The notes under the pieces were generated by a model. It did not search any database. It had not been told where the DNA came from and saw only the letters and a list, made by a program, of their open reading frames with translations. Position numbers and translations under genes: made by a program. A DNA stretch of 8,898 bases, taken from contig JACQTG010000158.1 of the NCBI GenBank assembly GCA_016210895.1, forward strand, positions 1 to 8,898. Direction: 5' to 3'. Below are positions 1-6,004 of this stretch, one piece after another. The first letter of the stretch is position 1. Every line of letters starts with the position of its first letter. The DNA comes from Acidobacteriota bacterium. Its GTDB lineage: Bacteria > Acidobacteriota > Terriglobia > Acidoferrales > 2-02-FULL-67-57.

Positions 1-900
1 GATGTTGGCCGCGCGGATGGGCCCGGTGTATTCGCCGTCAATGTGGGCCATGCCGCGGATGTCGCGCACGCTGATTTCTTCGCCGCTCCCGCGGATGTCG
101 ACGTCCCCGCGCACGTTCTCGACGCGCACGCTGCCGCGCCGTACCTGAACCTTGACGCTGCCCGTGACGCCGGAAACGTCCGCGCTACCGCGTTCGAGCG
201 ACACGCTGACGTCTCCTTGCAGTCCTTCCACACGTAGCGGGCCGCGGCGGACCTCCAGTTTGGCTCCCAGGCGCGCAGGCACAGTGAGTTCGATGTCAGC
301 CCGCACGGGGCCGCGCGTGTCTCCGGTGCGCTTCCAGCGCAGCTCGTAGCCGGAGGCCCCGCGCTCAAGGACAACCTCGATCTGCTGAGCCAGGCGCTCG
401 GCTTCCTCCTCTGTGGGGGCATAGATAATTTTGCGGACCGTCCCTTGGAGACGGTTACCTTCCTGGCCTACCAGGCTCACGCTGCCTTCGTTCGAGACAG
501 TGAACACGCTTGGGGTCTCGAGGGTTTCCTCCAGTTGATCGGTGAACTGGTAGCGGTTGGCAAACCACTGTCCCCACTCTTCGTCTTCGATGTGAACGCC
601 GAAATGCTCCCAGAAGCTCGCCTGGGTGGCGCGGGAAATGGCGCTGCCCACGAGCAAGATGAAAATCAGCAGGAAAATGTCGCCCGCCGACAGGCGCGCA
701 GCCCGGCGGGCCTCGGGGGTGCCGCGCAAGGACAGGTAATCGACCAGCTTGCTGAGACCCCAAAAGATGATCAGGATGGGCCAGTAGCGTCCGATGATGT
801 ACCAGGGTCGGACTGAGGGGTCGAGGTTGGCGTAGAGGAAGAGTGCACCGATACTGATCAGTAGCAAGGCGCCGAAGATCGAGCCTCGTGGCATGGCCAT
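1..900 (-). CDS. LiaF/DUF4097-like membrane protein, 3' end outside the window
   Basis: The frame is open from ATG at 900 to the window edge, giving 300 codons with no stop, so the C-terminus is missing. Residues 8-24 and 39-56 are two hydrophobic helices with a YWPILIIFWG motif, matching the LiaI/LiaF-like module (DUF5668 type). A third helix lies at about 75-87. After a polar middle part, residues from about 200 onward become short regular strands of the form G-D-V-x-V-x-x-x-R-G-S-x-x-V, typical of a DUF4097 beta-solenoid that probably sits outside the membrane. An AGGG lies about 8 nt before ATG-900, and the preceding gene ends 4 nt upstream, so the two are likely co-translated. ATG-894 is a second possible start. 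Family knowledge suggests an envelope-stress sensor or effector; the exact role is unknown. Confidence 0.85.
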   Translation of the reverse strand, partial: MAMPRGSIFGALLLISIGALFLYANLDPSVRPWYIIGRYWPILIIFWGLSKLVDYLSLRGTPEARRAARLSAGDIFLLIFILLVGSAISRATQASFWEHFGVHIEDEEWGQWFANRYQFTDQLEETLETPSVFTVSNEGSVSLVGQEGNRLQGTVRKIIYAPTEEEAERLAQQIEVVLERGASGYELRWKRTGDTRGPVRADIELTVPARLGAKLEVRRGPLRVEGLQGDVSVSLERGSADVSGVTGSVKVQVRRGSVRVENVRGDVDIRGSGEEISVRDIRGMAHIDGEYTGPIRAANI

Positions 901-904
901 CGTT

Positions 905-1111
905 TTATCCCTGGTGTCCGACCGGTGAAGCCGAGTATTCGAGCAGCTTCATCACCCCAATGACAATCAGCAGCACCGGCCACAAGTCGCCAAAGTCCAA
1001 CCGGGGAACCAACTCCCCGATCAGGAACAAGACCCCAATCGAGATGAGAACGACTGGTGCCAGCAATCCTCTGCAGTGGCAGCGAGAGCAGTCACAGGCT
1101 TGGTTCGCCAT
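905..1111 (-). CDS. Small Cys-rich LiaI/LiaF-like two-helix membrane protein
   Basis: This is a 68-residue protein. Its N-terminus carries a compact cysteine cluster, C6-x-C8-x2-C11-x-C13, directly followed by two hydrophobic helices (about 16-33 and 43-57). These contain LLAPVVLISIGVLFLIGEL and LWPVLLIVIGVMKLLEY, the same two-helix pattern as in both neighbours downstream of the anti-sigma factor. GAGG with about 6 nt spacing supports ATG-1111. It follows the B-box protein after 87 nt and ends 4 nt before the DUF4097-like gene, so it belongs to the sigma-factor operon. The Cys cluster could bind a metal or respond to redox, but that is inference. It is too short to be an enzyme and is likely an accessory membrane subunit. 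Confidence 0.85.
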   Translation of the reverse strand: MANQACDCSRCHCRGLLAPVVLISIGVLFLIGELVPRLDFGDLWPVLLIVIGVMKLLEYSASPVGHQG

Positions 1112-1198
1112 GGCTCCCTCAAGCGGAACCCGTCGGGGTTTGTCTGCCCCGCGTCCGGGCGAGTGCGAGGTTGATCCTATCCATCCGGTACACCCCTG

Positions 1199-1786
1199 CT
1201 AGCGTGCGCGCTTGACCAGCAGCCAGGCGCCTATCCCGATCAAGACCACCGGCCAGAACCGGGAGATATGCCAGGTCCAGCGAAACACATCGAGTGTGTT
1301 GAGGAGGAAAAGGGCGCCGAGAACAATCAGGATAATCGGACCGGCCGGGGCGAGCTTGCTCTCGATAGGCTCACCACCGGGTGGCGGCAGAGGCGCCAAG
1401 CCGAGGCTGCGGCGCTTGGCGGTCTGATATGCCTCGATGGGCATATAGAAATAGAAACCGGCGAGCAACATCCCAAACAGCGGTTCGAGGCCGCGCGACA
1501 GCGGAGAATCCATCACGCTGATCAAGCCGCCAAAGATGACGATGTAGACGAGTGCCTTCACATACTCGCCGTTGTAGATGGCGCCCACACCGGGGATGAA
1601 GCCCAGGGCCAGAGCCACGGCGGGATTGGGCGCGCCCGGTACGGCCTGTTGGGCGACGGTGGCGGCGAGACAATCCTCGCAGTAGACGACTCCGCGGACG
1701 TCGCGGCGGCAGTCGCCGCAGAGCGCCTTGCCGCAGTTGCGGCAGTAGCCAACCGCGTCCGTCTCCGGGTGCTGGAAGCATTTCAT
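1199..1786 (-). CDS. B-box zinc-finger integral membrane protein with LiaI/LiaF-like C-terminus
   Basis: This is a 195-residue protein. The N-terminal 40 residues form a cross-brace zinc finger with C3, H6, C15, C18, C23, C26, C36 and C39 (C-x2-H-x8-C-x2-C-x4-C-x2-C-x9-C-x2-C), as in bacterial B-box-type zinc fingers. Next comes a hydrophobic part with LGFIPGVGAIYNGEY, resembling the TM2-type glycine-rich helix pair, then GMLLAGFYFYMPIEAYQ. Residues 146-195 are the two-helix module with WPVVLIGIGAW. The start ATG-1786 overlaps the anti-sigma stop codon as ATGA, so translation is coupled. The gene order of sigma, anti-sigma, B-box protein and LiaF-like proteins suggests a membrane part of the same response circuit. 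The ligand or partner of the zinc finger is unknown. Confidence 0.9.
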   Translation of the reverse strand: MKCFQHPETDAVGYCRNCGKALCGDCRRDVRGVVYCEDCLAATVAQQAVPGAPNPAVALALGFIPGVGAIYNGEYVKALVYIVIFGGLISVMDSPLSRGLEPLFGMLLAGFYFYMPIEAYQTAKRRSLGLAPLPPPGGEPIESKLAPAGPIILIVLGALFLLNTLDVFRWTWHISRFWPVVLIGIGAWLLVKRAR

Positions 1787-2421
1787 AGCATGTACCTCGG
1801 CCGATCTGTCGGATGATAGGCGTAGTATCTGTAGGGCCCGGTTTCGTCGGTGAAATTCTGCTTGTCCTTCTCCTGTGTCGGGGGTGGCGGCGCTTCGCGT
1901 GGAGGCTCCTCCACCAGCGGCCGCAGTTCGTCCAGGCGAGAGCGAATCTCGTAGACTAACCGCAGGTCGTTGACGAATTTTACTCCGCGACCATAAGCGA
2001 CGTGCACGGTGCTGTCGAGCTTCCGATAGATGTTCGAGGGGCGGAAATCACTGGCGGAAAGCTCACGCAGGTTGACGTTGAACGTCTGCAGCACGAGCGA
2101 GAGGGAGAAGAGCGCTGCGGCCAGGCTGAGCGCCACGCGTGGCTGCCGGAGCGCACGCCAGCCGGCCAGGAGCGTCGCCCAAAAACTCACGCGCGGTGCC
2201 AGACCCGTGGTATGCGCCAGGATGCGCGTCTCGAGACCCAGCGGGACGGGCAGCGGCTCCACTTGCTGCAGCCAAAGCACAGCCTGGCGCGCGTCGAGCC
2301 ACTCGGCGCAACGCGCGCAGGCGCGGACGTGCGCCGCGGCGGCCTGCTGCTCGGCTTCGGCGAGCGTGCCGTCGAGGTAATCGCTCAGACGCGCCTCGGT
2401 TTGTGCGCAGTTCCAGTTCAT
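1783..2421 (-). CDS. Anti-sigma factor with zf-HC2 (ZAS) domain and one membrane helix
   Basis: This is a 212-residue protein. The N-terminus holds the zinc-binding anti-sigma signature: C5, then H31-x3-C35-x2-C38, inside an amphipathic helical region of the kind that wraps ECF sigma factors. A single membrane helix at about 95-112 (RVALSLAAALFSLSLVL) places the ZAS domain in the cytoplasm and about 100 residues outside. The outer part ends in a Pro/Glu-rich stretch (EEPPREAPPPP) and a Tyr-rich tail. The start codon overlaps the sigma stop codon as ATGA (2418-2421), and its own stop overlaps the next start the same way. This is the usual co-translated sigma / anti-sigma arrangement, and it makes the upstream sigma factor the expected partner. 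The signal that releases the sigma factor cannot be read from the sequence. Confidence 0.93.
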   Translation of the reverse strand: MNWNCAQTEARLSDYLDGTLAEAEQQAAAAHVRACARCAEWLDARQAVLWLQQVEPLPVPLGLETRILAHTTGLAPRVSFWATLLAGWRALRQPRVALSLAAALFSLSLVLQTFNVNLRELSASDFRPSNIYRKLDSTVHVAYGRGVKFVNDLRLVYEIRSRLDELRPLVEEPPREAPPPPTQEKDKQNFTDETGPYRYYAYHPTDRPRYML

Positions 2422-3005
2422 GCTTCCTCGACACTCATCGGGGAGTCAAACCCCGGACGACGCTTCATGATCCTTCCCAACTCGGCTCGACCGCGGTTGA
2501 TGCGCGACTTCACCGTGCCCTCGGGCACGTCGAGCACATGGGCGATCTCGCGGTACTCGAGCCCTTGCAGGTCGCGCAGGATGACCGCCTCGCGCAAGTC
2601 AGGTGAAAGCTGCTCGAGCGCCTGTTGGATGGCCTCGGAGAGTTCGCCCAGAGCGGCGGTGCGGTCGGGCGGCGGCGCGGCCGAGGGTTTTTCTTCCAGC
2701 CGCGGCAGTTGATCCTCGAGCGAGACGCTCATGCGGTCGTGGCGCGTGGCGCGGTAGTGGTCAATGAGGAGGTTGCGCGCCAGCCGGTGCATCCACACCT
2801 CCAGCGCCCCTTGCCTTGGGTCGTAACTTTTGAGCGTCCGATACACGCGTAGAAAAACCTCCTGGGTCAAGTCCTGCGCCTCCTCGCGGCGGGCGGTGAA
2901 GCGGTAGCAGAGGTTGTAGATGCGGCGCGTGTGGGTGCGCACGACCGTTTCCCACGCTCCTGCATCACCCCGCAGGCACCGGCGAACCAGCTCCGCATCG
3001 TCCAC
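2418..3005 (-). CDS. ECF RNA polymerase sigma factor (RpoE-like)
   Basis: This is a 195-residue group 4 sigma factor. Region 2 spans about 8-77 and includes the DLTQEVF core-binding helix (45-51) and the WMHRLARNLLIDHYR end. A charged, Pro-rich linker follows at about 85-115. Region 4 spans about 120-180 with LSPDLREAVILRDLQGL and the helix-turn-helix EYREIAHVLDVPEGTVKSR, which reads the -35 element. The start is GTG at 3005: it gives the standard MDDAELVRRCLRGD N-terminus and has AGGGAG 9 nt upstream. It heads the five-gene minus-strand block. A GGAAC-N18-GTT promoter upstream would fit autoregulation. The membrane-anchored anti-sigma factor next door suggests control by an envelope signal. 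Confidence 0.96.
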   Translation of the reverse strand: MDDAELVRRCLRGDAGAWETVVRTHTRRIYNLCYRFTARREEAQDLTQEVFLRVYRTLKSYDPRQGALEVWMHRLARNLLIDHYRATRHDRMSVSLEDQLPRLEEKPSAAPPPDRTAALGELSEAIQQALEQLSPDLREAVILRDLQGLEYREIAHVLDVPEGTVKSRINRGRAELGRIMKRRPGFDSPMSVEEA

Positions 3006-3020
3006 CCTCTACCGCTCCCT

Positions 3021-3038
3021 GCCCCGAACCTTCGGGGC
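3021..3038 (-). repeat. Perfect GC hairpin next to sigma ribosome binding site
   Basis: GCCCCGAA-CC-TTCGGGGC is an 8+8 inverted repeat with a 2-nt centre. It lies in the presumed leader of the sigma mRNA, directly 5' of the AGGGAG ribosome binding site. Its core CCCGAA-NN-TTCGGG recurs in the palindrome inserted in the GNAT gene (5558-5571). It may be a copy of the same small repeat family, or a structure that influences translation start. Confidence 0.6.
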
Positions 3039-3067
3039 TGGGCATCGGCTTACCGCCTATCCTAAGG

Positions 3068-3093
3068 AACGGAAACCGAGCCAGAAAAGTTCC
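3068..3093 (-). promoter_or_regulatory. Candidate ECF-type promoter for the sigma operon
   Basis: On the minus strand GGAAC (3093-3089) is followed after 18 nt by GTT (3070-3068), about 63 nt before the GTG start of the sigma gene. GGAAC/GGAAT with GTT at this spacing is a known ECF sigma promoter shape. It suggests autoregulation, but such short motifs also occur by chance. Confidence 0.35.
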
Positions 3094-3275
3094 CCGACCA
3101 CACACGCCGGTGACATGACCTCGCTCTGAGCGTTGAATGCCAGCCGCCTACGACAGGCAGCCGGGACAAGCGACGGAGGCCGGCGCTATCTTACCTGCCC
3201 CCTGCGGGCGAGGCAACGGGGCGGATGCCTTGCCAGCCCGGATGGTGCGTAGTAGCCTTGGTGCGCCGATGCGGG

Positions 3276-3289
3276 TCGACCGCGGTCGA
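3276..3289. promoter_or_regulatory. 14-bp palindrome upstream of nrdR
   Basis: TCGACCGCGGTCGA is a perfect palindrome ending 28 nt before the nrdR start codon. Its position would suit an operator. It does not resemble the AT-rich NrdR box, and in GC-rich DNA such palindromes can arise by chance. Confidence 0.3.
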
Positions 3290-3317
3290 TCGAGGTAGAA
3301 CGCGGCACGGTAACGCG

Positions 3318-3782
<465 letters not shown>

Positions 3783-3840
3783 TTCTTTCCTCTCCGCAGC
3801 GCCAACCGCCGCCACTTCAGGTGGTATAGTCATCGGCATC

Positions 3841-4143
3841 ATGCTGGATGATGAGCGCCGGGGGGATACTCGACTCCGCGCCGAGGCTCTCCGGGTTGAA
3901 TTCCCCGACCTGCAGGCGCGCGTGCGCGACCTCTCCCTCTCGGGTGCCTACATTGATTACCCGCGGCCTTTCCCGCGCGGGCATCTGGTGCGTCTCCGCA
4001 TCTGGCTGACCGAGGAGAGTACCATCGACATCCGAGCAATTGTTCGCCGCGCCGATGAAGGCGTGGGCATGAGCGTGGAGTTCGTCGAGATCAGCCAGCG
4101 CGACCGCACCCAGCTGCGACGATTCTTGGAAGGCAACACCTAG
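3841..4143 (+). CDS. Single-domain PilZ protein
   Basis: This is a 100-residue protein made of one PilZ domain, the receptor fold for cyclic di-GMP. The two binding motifs are visible: R7-x3-R11 (RGDTR) near the N-terminus and D30-x-S32-x2-G35 (DLSLSGAYI). The C-terminal half (GHLVRLRIWL, ADEGVGMSVEFVEIS, LRRFLEGN) matches the closing strands and helix of the fold. With no output domain attached, it probably acts by binding a partner protein, for example in motility or polysaccharide secretion; the partner is not evident here. Ribosome binding is weak; a TATAGT box lies 10 nt before ATG. The stop codon TAG is the first three bases of an inverted-repeat element, so the original C-terminus may have been altered slightly. 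Confidence 0.9.
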   Translation: MLDDERRGDTRLRAEALRVEFPDLQARVRDLSLSGAYIDYPRPFPRGHLVRLRIWLTEESTIDIRAIVRRADEGVGMSVEFVEISQRDRTQLRRFLEGNT

Positions 4144-4244
4144 TGCCGTTCCAACTATTTGGAGCTAACTTAGTTCGCGCATCCCCCGAGTCCAAGTTGA
4201 GTTTGCAGACTGCTACCTTAGCTGAAAAAGTTGGAACGGCACTA
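4141..4244. repeat. MITE-like inverted-repeat element abutting the PilZ stop codon
   Basis: This is a 104-bp segment with perfect 15-bp terminal inverted repeats: TAGTGCCGTTCCAAC at 4141-4155 and GTTGGAACGGCACTA at 4230-4244. Pairing continues inward imperfectly, with AGCTAA at 4163-4168 against TTAGCT at 4218-4223. The outermost bases are TA at both ends, which would fit a TA target duplication as made by IS630/mariner-type transposases. No coding capacity is seen. The internal part is less GC-rich than the surrounding genes. Alternatively the arms could act as a bidirectional transcription terminator between the convergent PilZ and YCII genes. Confidence 0.65.
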
Positions 4245-4266
4245 GCCGCCCCAAGCAGCGGTAGAG

Positions 4267-4710
4267 CTATTCCTTCTTCTCGCCGGGGCACGGCCGGGGC
4301 GCAGCGGCCCCGATAACGAACGGGTGAATTGCTTCGACTTGAACGATCCCGGAAGCGGCGAACGGATCGTCCTCGGCCAACTGGCGTGCCTCGGCCTCGG
4401 TTTCCGCGGCCACGATCAACAGGGCGCCCCGAGGCGCCATCGTCGCCCGGTCCTGGAAAAACGGCCCACCCAGGACAACCTTTCCCTCTCGTGCGAGTTT
4501 CGCCATGTATTGCGCGTGTTCTTGGAAGCCAGGCTGCGCTTGCGGTGACCCTCCCGGTGTAAAGTTCGGCCCCGTCCGCAAGAGAACGAGGTAGTGGTTG
4601 GGCGCTGGCGTCGTAGCCGCTTCCTGGCTTGCCACGATTCCGGGAATTGCGGGCAGGCTCGCCCCGGCAATGACGCTCGCCGCGACAACTGACACCCAGA
4701 GGCACTTCAT
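4267..4710 (-). CDS. Exported YCII-related protein
   Basis: This is a 147-residue protein. Residues 1-27 look like a Sec signal peptide: K2, hydrophobic WVSVVAASVIAGASLPAI, then a likely cut near VAS-QEA. The mature part is a YCII-like ferredoxin-fold domain (NHYLVLLRTGPNF, QEHAQYMAKLAREGKVVLGGPF, EARQLAEDDPFAASGIVQVEAIHPFV). It has the conserved H65 and the D114-D115 pair, the putative acid/base residues of the family. The start at 4710 is favoured over one at 4764 because GAGGAG lies 7 nt upstream and a signal peptide starts there. Most YCII proteins are cytoplasmic, so export is unusual. It sits 60 nt downstream of the GNAT gene and has its own ribosome binding site. The substrate is unknown. 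Confidence 0.88.
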   Translation of the reverse strand: MKCLWVSVVAASVIAGASLPAIPGIVASQEAATTPAPNHYLVLLRTGPNFTPGGSPQAQPGFQEHAQYMAKLAREGKVVLGGPFFQDRATMAPRGALLIVAAETEAEARQLAEDDPFAASGIVQVEAIHPFVIGAAAPRPCPGEKKE

Positions 4711-4770
4711 TTCTTTTCTCCTCAGTCTGACGCCGTTCCTGGCTTCCGTGTGGCGGCAGTTCACTCGAAC

Positions 4771-5931
4771 TTAGGAACGCGCGGCGACGACGTGCGGCTT
4801 GTCCCAGACGTAGGCGGCGAATTCCTTCAGCACGCCGAAGCCGGAGTCGCGGTAGAGGCTGACCGCGGGGTGGTTGTCGGCGGTGACGCTGAGCGAGACG
4901 CCCGTGTAGCCGCGATGGTGCAGGTAGTCGAGCGCGCGTGCAAGCAGTTGCCGGCCCAGCCCCGACCCCTGCAGTTCGCGCCGCACGCACACCTGCGTAA
5001 TGTGGGCCACCCGCGGCGCCACCTCCGACACCAGCAACGCCCCCGCCAGGCCACCGCTCTCCGCGAAGGCCACAAATGAACCTTCCGGCCGGAACACACC
5101 GCAGCCGGGAAAGATGACGATGTTTTTCAGGAACTTGAGCGCCCCAGTCTGCGAGGCGTACTGGTCGTTGATGTTGCTGTCGATGTGGCCGGTATAGGCG
5201 GAGACGATCAGCTCCGCCAGTGCCTCAAAGTGCCGGTCGTCCCACCGCTGAATCTCCCAGTGTTTCTTGGATGACGCTGTACTCCCCCAGGCAGGGGCGC
5301 TTCGACTTCGCTCAGGACAAGCCGAGGCGCTCGCTTCGCGAGCCTCTTCTGCTCCGGTGACTCTATGCTGCAAAGTACTTTGCAGCGGCCGATACATGAA
5401 CAGCCGAGGATAGCTGCGGAACTGGTGGGTGCGGAAGACGGGAAGAAGCGGCTCGATCCCGAAGGGCATCAACTGGGCTTCAATGCGTCCCAGTCCCGGT
5501 GTGCCTTTCAGGGTTTCGAGCGCGTGCTCGAGCAACTGCGTCGCCAGCCCCGTACCTCCCGAAGCTTCGGGACGGTACGGGGCCAGCCCCGATTCCTCGA
5601 GCGCACCGCTGGGGACGGGTGAGGGCCGATAGGCCTGCCGCACGAAGAGGTCGCCGATGAGACCTTTTTGCCCACTGGTGTGTTTTTCGACAGCCGCTTC
5701 TTCATAGACGAAGAAGCAATAACCCGCCACCTGGCCGCCCACCAGGGCGATGTAGCCGGGCAGCGCGCGCGCGTCAATGTGCTTCTTGATCAGGCGGACG
5801 GAAGCCTTGTAGTCCCACTGCAGCTGCTCGAGCCAGGCTTTCTCCTGCTCCTCGAACAGCGGCCCGAGATGCCGGCTGTGCACGTGCCGGAGGTCCAGGA
5901 TTTCCACCCGCGGAAGCGGCACCGTCGCCAT
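4771..5931 (-). CDS. Tandem two-domain GNAT acetyltransferase with palindromic insertions
   Basis: This is a 386-residue protein. The N-terminal GNAT-like domain (about 8-180) has KGLIGDLFVRQAYR then GTGLATQLLEHAL, the acetyl-CoA pyrophosphate loop, but these are separated by about 25 residues (103-128). The C-terminal domain (about 226-380) is an intact GNAT: THITQVCVRR-type strand, loop Q-G-S-G-L-G, and DNHPAVSLYRDSGF. The linker (182-218) is translated from repeat DNA and reads ACPERSRSAPAW. The frame is kept throughout, so the protein is probably made. N-terminal activity may be reduced by the loop insertion. No clear ribosome binding site precedes ATG-5931, and a TATACT box 7 nt upstream would allow a leaderless message. 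It lies downstream of the ABC permease by 73 nt. The acetyl acceptor is unknown. Confidence 0.9.
   Translation of the reverse strand: MATVPLPRVEILDLRHVHSRHLGPLFEEQEKAWLEQLQWDYKASVRLIKKHIDARALPGYIALVGGQVAGYCFFVYEEAAVEKHTSGQKGLIGDLFVRQAYRPSPVPSGALEESGLAPYRPEASGGTGLATQLLEHALETLKGTPGLGRIEAQLMPFGIEPLLPVFRTHQFRSYPRLFMYRPLQSTLQHRVTGAEEAREASASACPERSRSAPAWGSTASSKKHWEIQRWDDRHFEALAELIVSAYTGHIDSNINDQYASQTGALKFLKNIVIFPGCGVFRPEGSFVAFAESGGLAGALLVSEVAPRVAHITQVCVRRELQGSGLGRQLLARALDYLHHRGYTGVSLSVTADNHPAVSLYRDSGFGVLKEFAAYVWDKPHVVAARS
5285..5346 (-). repeat. Composite palindromic repeat in the GNAT linker ('CPERSRS' type)
   Basis: Three inverted structures lie side by side. They are CCCC-AGGCA-GGGG (5286-5297 region), a GAGCGAAGTCGA core on the minus strand (5313-5302) inside GTCCT...AGCGC arms, and GAGGCGCTCGC-TTC-GCGAGCCTC (5324-5346, with a 2-nt bulge). 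The core recurs with one change at 5974-5985. The minus-strand translation is A-C-P-E-R-S-R-S-A-P, a peptide I associate with dispersed short repeats in several bacterial phyla. It falls between the two GNAT domains. Confidence 0.6.
5367..5386. repeat. Perfect 20-bp palindrome within the GNAT gene
   Basis: GCTGCAAAGTACTTTGCAGC reads the same on both strands over 20 bases. It encodes part of the linker (PLQSTLQH) just after the N-terminal GNAT domain. A perfect palindrome this long is unlikely to come from coding constraint and suggests a mobile palindromic repeat or a protein-binding site. Confidence 0.7.
5543..5590 (-). repeat. Palindromic insertion with 9-bp direct repeats in GNAT motif A
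   Basis: Identical 9-mers GCCAGCCCC at 5543-5551 and 5582-5590 flank and overlap a long inverted repeat. The left arm is 5548-5564 and the right arm 5565-5582. It has 17 base pairs with one bulged C at 5573, centred on GAAGCTTC. From one 9-mer to the next is 39 bp, exactly 13 codons. The added residues read P-Y-R-P-E-A-S-G-G-T between two G-L-A copies. This looks like an insertion with target duplication that kept the frame. Confidence 0.7.
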
Positions 5932-5968
5932 TGCACCGAGTATAAATCAAAACGGGTAGCACCGGCCT

Positions 5969-5990
5969 GCCCCGAGCGAAATCGAGGGGC
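5969..5990 (+). repeat. Intergenic copy of the GAGCGAA-TCGA repeat
   Basis: GCCCC-GAGCGAAATCGA-GGGGC lies in the 73-nt gap between the permease and GNAT genes. Its 12-nt core differs by one base from the copy in the GNAT linker, while both have inverted outer arms (GCCCC/GGGGC here). In the transcript it could form a hairpin after the ABC operon. It is not followed by a T-run on the minus strand, so it is not a typical terminator. Confidence 0.55.
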
Positions 5991-6004
5991 GTCTCGCTGG
6001 TGGG

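Larger units (their letters stand above)
3006..3317. other. Divergent control region between sigma operon and nrdR
   Basis: These 312 bases separate two outward-reading transcription units, and I find no convincing gene in them. The left part serves the sigma operon: a ribosome binding site (AGGGAG, 3015-3020 on the minus strand), a GC hairpin (3021-3038) and a candidate ECF promoter (3068-3093). The right part leads into nrdR and holds a 14-bp palindrome at 3276-3289. I see no clean sigma-70 -35/-10 pair for nrdR. The middle (about 3100-3270) shows nothing I can name. Confidence 0.7.

Noticed and set aside
1134..1151. CGGGG...CCCCG stem between the B-box and small membrane genes
   Set aside because: Only five base pairs with an 8-nt loop and no T-run; too weak to call a terminator.
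3225..3317. N-terminal extension of NrdR from ATG-3225
   Set aside because: NrdR proteins begin with MKCPFC; the extra 31 residues match nothing and the region includes the upstream palindrome.
4091..4990. 299-codon minus-strand open frame across the MITE-like element, the YCII gene and the GNAT 3' end
   Set aside because: It is an Arg/Gly-rich frame-shifted shadow overlapping two clear genes in another frame.
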